Part shown: one piece after another, positions 60,598 through 64,000 of the stretch
Layout of the letters: each line of letters begins with the position of its first letter
Numbering within the stretch: position 1 is the first letter of the stretch
Translations under genes and position numbers: made by a program
Source of the DNA: Flavobacterium sp. UMI-01
GTDB lineage: Bacteria > Bacteroidota > Bacteroidia > Flavobacteriales > Flavobacteriaceae
DNA length: 64,000 bases
Assembly: GCF_019656315.1 (NCBI RefSeq)
Contig: NZ_BPLU01000008.1
Location: 124,001-188,000, forward strand
Direction of reading: 5' to 3'
Notes under the pieces: model-generated
The model's database searches: none
What the model saw: only the letters and a program-made list of their open reading frames with translations
What the model was told of the DNA's origin: nothing

Positions 60598-62289
60598 CTA
60601 TTTGCTGTATTTCTTTTTTCGAAGATAGGTGAACAGAAATCCGAAAAAACCTAATGCTAATAATGGTAGTCCTATAGTTAGGACTTGTGTTTGTGTGTAG
60701 TTTTCATATACTTTTTCTTTGTCAAGCAAAGGCAAATCCAAATCTTTGGAGCGAATGTTAATAAGTCCGCTGTCATCCAAAAGGTAATTTACACAATTTA
60801 GCATGAAATCTTTATTGTCGTACAAATTTCCAGAGCGCTGATCAAAACCTAATTCGACGGGTTCTCCATTTTTGTCCAGTTGATTTTTGACGATATCTCC
60901 ATCAGCAATAACAATCATTTTGTTAATATTTCCTGAGGATTTAAAATCTTTTTGTTCAAAAGGAAGAATGCGGTTTTCGAACACTGATTTAAAATTACCT
61001 TCCAGTAAAACACTCAAGCTTTTGTAACCAGTATTAATGTAATGATTGGGGCTTGTTTCTTCGGTAACAATATCAAGGCTGATTTCGACCGGCGTACCAA
61101 TTTTTTTTGAATACTGGGAGGATTGTAATAAAATAGTCTTTTTTATTCCGTTTTTTAAGGTGTCAATTGGATTGGCAAAATCAAATTTAATTCCACCTAA
61201 ATTTTTTACAATCGGATGTTGACTTTCAGGATATACAATTGGAGCAAATTTCCAATTGAAATCTTGGTATTGTGTTGCGCTTCCTTGTTCGCCAGTAGCA
61301 AGTTTTATAGGACTTCCTTGTTCGTCTTTGATAATGTCAGGGTTGATTCTAAAACCATATTTAAAGAACATGTCATTAAGTCCTAAATCTTTAGGAAAAG
61401 CTAAGGTTGCTCCTGCTGGATTGTATAGGCTATCCATTTCGGCTGTTACTTGATCAATTAGCCATAAGCTTTTTCCACCATTTACAATGTATTGATCCAA
61501 AACTTGTTTTTCGGCATCCGAAAATGTTTCAGTAGGTTTTGCAATGATAGCTAAATCATATTCCTTTAATGCGTCGAGGGTGCGGTTAGGGCTATTAGCA
61601 ACCGAATCCAGTGTGAAAGGGCCTATGTGGTAACTTTCTCTTATTTGAAGTAAAAATTTAGCAATATAAATGTCTTGCAGTTCGTCATTCCCTTTGATTA
61701 CTGCAATTTTCTTTTGTTTTTTTGTTGTTGCTTTATGAAAAGCATCTGCTATGGAGTATTCTAAATGCTGTACCGAACCAATAACTTTATCAGTGGTTGA
61801 TGCCCCCATAATATTTTTTAACAATGGGATATTGACTTCTTTGTTTTTGTAATAGGCAATCGCCCAAGGAAAAGCAATCGCTTGTGATTGTTTTCCTTTG
61901 TCATCAACAGTAATGTTTACAGGTGTGAGTCCTTTTGTATAAAGTTGTTTGATGTTGTCCATGCTGGATTCCTCATTCTCAAGTGGATTGATGAATTCAA
62001 ATGAAACGTTTTTATTATAGGCTTGAAATTCTTCTAATAACTGTTTGGTTTCTTGTTGCAAACGTTTGAATTCAGGAGGTAAATCGCCTTCAAGATAAAT
62101 TTTAACATATAAAGGTTCGTGAACTTTACTAAGGATTTCAAGTGATGTAGGGGACAAGGTATATCGTTTGTCCTTGGTCAAATCCAATCGAAGGAAAAAA
62201 TAGCTACTAATACCATTTAAAACAAATAATACAAGTAAGATTAATAGAACTGATTTGCTGTTTTTATAAAAAGAATTTCCCATTACCAT
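60598..62289 (-). CDS. gldG: Gliding motility-associated ABC transporter substrate-binding component
   Basis: Membrane-anchored protein of 563 aa with a helix at each end (VLLILLVLFVLNGISSYFFLR near 15-35; VLTIGLPLLALGFFGFLFTYL near 535-557). The large periplasmic part is of the GldG/IFT52-like type: LDLTKDKRYTLSPTSLEIL near 36, VKIYLEGDLPPEFKRLQQETKQLLEEF near 57 and GKSLWLIDQVTAEMD near 275. In F. johnsoniae GldG with GldF and GldA is needed for gliding. It overlaps gldF by 7 nt. The ATPase gldA is not in the window. Confidence 0.93.
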   Translation of the reverse strand: MVMGNSFYKNSKSVLLILLVLFVLNGISSYFFLRLDLTKDKRYTLSPTSLEILSKVHEPLYVKIYLEGDLPPEFKRLQQETKQLLEEFQAYNKNVSFEFINPLENEESSMDNIKQLYTKGLTPVNITVDDKGKQSQAIAFPWAIAYYKNKEVNIPLLKNIMGASTTDKVIGSVQHLEYSIADAFHKATTKKQKKIAVIKGNDELQDIYIAKFLLQIRESYHIGPFTLDSVANSPNRTLDALKEYDLAIIAKPTETFSDAEKQVLDQYIVNGGKSLWLIDQVTAEMDSLYNPAGATLAFPKDLGLNDMFFKYGFRINPDIIKDEQGSPIKLATGEQGSATQYQDFNWKFAPIVYPESQHPIVKNLGGIKFDFANPIDTLKNGIKKTILLQSSQYSKKIGTPVEISLDIVTEETSPNHYINTGYKSLSVLLEGNFKSVFENRILPFEQKDFKSSGNINKMIVIADGDIVKNQLDKNGEPVELGFDQRSGNLYDNKDFMLNCVNYLLDDSGLINIRSKDLDLPLLDKEKVYENYTQTQVLTIGLPLLALGFFGFLFTYLRKKKYSK

Positions 62290-63008
62290 TGAACGGATTT
62301 AAGTTTGTTAACTGTAAATGAAAGAAAGGCAATTGTAACACTCAAAAAATAAATGATATCTCGGGTATCAAGAACTCCTCTGCTCATACTCTTAAAATGT
62401 GCTTCCATTCCTAATGCAGCTATAAAATTTGAAAACACAGGCAATACAGAAGAGAAGCTTTCGAATCCAAAATAAAAAATAAAACAGAGGAATACTGCGA
62501 TTAAAAAGGCTACGATTTGGTTGTCAGATAAAGAAGAAGTGAAAATTCCGATAGCGGTATAGCCTGCCATTAAAAATAACAATCCAAAATAGGAACCCCA
62601 TGTACTTCCCATGTCGATATTTCCTTCAGGTTGTCCAAGGTTAGAAATAATCAAGACATAGATAAATGTTGGTATAATTGCTATGACAATTAATAGAAAG
62701 GCTCCAAGAAACTTTCCGCAAACAATCTGCCATAAGGACAAAGGTTTTGTCAAAAGCAATTCTAATGTACCTTGTTTTTTTTCATCCGAAAAACTACGCA
62801 TGGTTATGGCGGGAATTAAAAAAATAAAAATCCAGGGAGCCAAAGTGAAAAACGGACTCATATCCGCAAATCCTGAATTAAGGATGTTGTATTCACCATT
62901 AAAAACCCAAAGGAATAACCCGTTGAGAATCAAGAAAAGTGCAATGACTAAATAACCTATTGGTGAACCAAAGAAGGATTTAATTTCCCGTAATAAAATG
63001 GATTTCAT
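62283..63008 (-). CDS. gldF: Gliding motility-associated ABC transporter permease
   Basis: ABC-2 type permease of 241 aa with six membrane helices. It begins MKSILLREIKSFFGSPIGYLVIALFLILNGLFLWVF, then MSPFFTLAPWIFIFLIPAITMRSFSDEKKQGTLELLLTKPLSLWQIVCGK near 45-95, the family's conserved segment (SFSxEKxxGTxELLLTxP). It forms the channel with GldG and the ATPase GldA. It starts 17 nt after the SAM hydroxide adenosyltransferase gene and overlaps gldG, so all three are probably one transcript. Confidence 0.94.
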   Translation of the reverse strand: MKSILLREIKSFFGSPIGYLVIALFLILNGLFLWVFNGEYNILNSGFADMSPFFTLAPWIFIFLIPAITMRSFSDEKKQGTLELLLTKPLSLWQIVCGKFLGAFLLIVIAIIPTFIYVLIISNLGQPEGNIDMGSTWGSYFGLLFLMAGYTAIGIFTSSLSDNQIVAFLIAVFLCFIFYFGFESFSSVLPVFSNFIAALGMEAHFKSMSRGVLDTRDIIYFLSVTIAFLSFTVNKLKSVQW

Positions 63009-63025
63009 TTGTAATTAATTTACAT

Positions 63026-63853
63026 TTATTTGAATTGTATGAGCACAATATCTCTATAGTTAAGGCCTAACAAGCTATGGGCAGAACCTACAGTAGAAGG
63101 GTTGCTTCTAAATATGGCAATTTCGAGGTAGCCTGCTTCGTTAAAAATGGCTAATTTTTCTCCCTCATAGTTTTTTATAGGGTATTTATCGGATATGGCA
63201 ATGGCAGAATATCGAGGTAAAATTGTTTTAATATTTTTGGTTTTCATCACAATTTCATAAGGACGCCCTTTGGCTACCGCTAGAAATTGTTGTTTCGAAA
63301 TATTGGTAACCACATTCCCAAAATGATCAATATAAATAACATGCCCTTTGAGTGAATTATTGTCTTCGGATACGATGGCTTGTAATTCAGTTACTTGTTT
63401 GATAGCACTTATTTCTTTGCCGATAACATTGAGTAATCCGCCACGGGCAATATGACAAGCTACTTTTACAAAAACATCCAAATCTGTGGCGTCATTAGGT
63501 AAACGGTCATGAATGTTGATAGAAACAATTTTTTGAGGGACAATCCTTTGCGAAAGCATGCTTAAAATCCCATTGTCAGCTGCTATGAAATAAGAATCGT
63601 TCCACTGCATGGCAATATGCTGATTCTCTTTATTTAATTCTAAATCCACTCCTATGAGATGTACAGTACCTTTTGGAAAACTCGAATAAGCAGCACTGAT
63701 TACGTAACTGGCTTCAACAGTGTTGAATGGGTCAATATCGTGCGAAAGGTCGATAATGGTAACTTCTGGATACTCTGATAATAGTTTCCCTTTCAACGCA
63801 CCTACAAAATGATCTTTCAAGCCGTAATCGGTAGTAAGGGTAATTATTGACAT
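63026..63853 (-). CDS. SAM hydroxide adenosyltransferase (DUF62, chlorinase/fluorinase-like)
   Basis: Enzyme of 275 aa of the DUF62 family, which typically hydrolyses S-adenosylmethionine to adenosine and methionine with an activated water. It begins ITLTTDYGLKDHFVGALKG (conserved TDYGxxDxxVG), then TIIDLSHDIDPFNTVEASYVI near residue 32 (DxSHxI), GTVHLIGVDLEL near 62 (usually VHVxVVDPGVG), ADNGILS near 93 and GHVIYIDHFGNVVTNI near 168 (IDxFGNxxTN). It matches SAM hydrolase-type members rather than the fluorinase. Here it precedes gldF. Confidence 0.9.
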   Translation of the reverse strand: MSIITLTTDYGLKDHFVGALKGKLLSEYPEVTIIDLSHDIDPFNTVEASYVISAAYSSFPKGTVHLIGVDLELNKENQHIAMQWNDSYFIAADNGILSMLSQRIVPQKIVSINIHDRLPNDATDLDVFVKVACHIARGGLLNVIGKEISAIKQVTELQAIVSEDNNSLKGHVIYIDHFGNVVTNISKQQFLAVAKGRPYEIVMKTKNIKTILPRYSAIAISDKYPIKNYEGEKLAIFNEAGYLEIAIFRSNPSTVGSAHSLLGLNYRDIVLIQFK

Positions 63854-64000
63854 AATTTTGTTTATAACTATTACTGGATTCTAAAACTAATTTTTATTAA
63901 ATTTGAGAAATGCAAAGCTAATAATAGTAATTTCAAAAACACAAAAAACGAAAAACAAATTCCATTCAATTTAGGAAATAGATTAAGATGTACTTCCTAT
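63854..64000. other. Upstream spacer at window edge
   Basis: AT-rich sequence before the SAM hydroxide adenosyltransferase gene. It should contain its promoter and perhaps that of a divergent gene outside the window. A short frame starting ATGTACTTCC at 63988 is too short to judge. Confidence 0.4.

Overview
This window looks like ordinary chromosome of a Flavobacterium-type bacterium (Bacteroidota). The support is: AT-rich sequence; the gliding-motility ABC transporter genes gldG and gldF; many flavobacterial-style promoters (TAnnTTTG at -7, sometimes with TTG about 19-20 nt upstream) and few obvious Shine-Dalgarno sites; and lineage-typical genes such as a BT_3928-type DoxX/peroxiredoxin protein, DUF1599, DUF6495, LytTR regulators, a short MenE and an acyl-ACP thioesterase. 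No phage, insertion sequence, CRISPR array, rRNA or tRNA gene was seen. About 59 protein genes are supported, counting dnaX once.

Layout. 1-2.4 kb: 3' part of an ArsC-like reductase, a CPBP protease and menE. 2.5-11.7 kb, mostly minus strand: DoxX protein, acyl-CoA carboxylase beta subunit, acyl-ACP thioesterase, miaA, a K+ channel, a DnaQ/GIY-YIG fusion nuclease, a YggS-type PLP protein, 3-hydroxyacyl-CoA dehydrogenase and a Gfo/Idh oxidoreductase. 11.8-16.8 kb: pcm, then a surface-polysaccharide operon (two GT4 glycosyltransferases around an MsbA-like exporter). 17.1-23.1 kb: a peptidoglycan turnover operon (GHL10/DigH-like hydrolase, AmpG-like permease, NagZ-like GH3, NhaC antiporter). 23.3-26.8 kb: small metabolic and envelope genes. 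27-31.8 kb: aroC, a dicarboxylate symporter and a TPR hybrid histidine kinase. 31.9-36.3 kb: a tight three-gene unit of PIG-L deacetylase, a 35-aa membrane microprotein and a sodium:solute symporter. 36.4-37.6 kb: two tandem paralogous His-rich secreted proteins, both with sigma-54-like promoters. 37.9-49.8 kb: dnaX (split by an A10 slippery run), a membrane MutS-like ATPase, clpS, prmA, tpiA, two thioredoxin-fold envelope proteins, folP, rlmH and a ModF-like ABC protein. 50.1-64 kb: nadC, yihY, priA, a LytTR regulator, rpsF-rpsR-rplI, ligA, dnaN, gldG-gldF and a SAM hydroxide adenosyltransferase.

The most notable points are not new gene clusters but finer structure: (1) dnaX ends early in frame 0 at an A AAA AAG slippery site and continues in the -1 frame to a tau-like product; (2) matching sigma-54-like promoters precede the two His-rich paralogues; (3) a 35-aa single-pass protein too short for normal gene calling sits 3 nt upstream of a symporter; (4) a structured Flavo-1-like intergenic RNA lies next to miaA; (5) a GC-rich structured RNA ends directly at the rplI start codon; (6) a perfect 16-bp inverted repeat lies in the control region of the peptidoglycan operon. 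I found no clear evidence for a wholly new defence or biosynthetic system here.

Several start codons are placed downstream of the longest open frame because the longer frame begins inside a promoter or because the shorter start matches the family N-terminus (yggS, pcm, GHL10, PIG-L, dnaX, mutS-like, gltP-like, LytTR, rplI).
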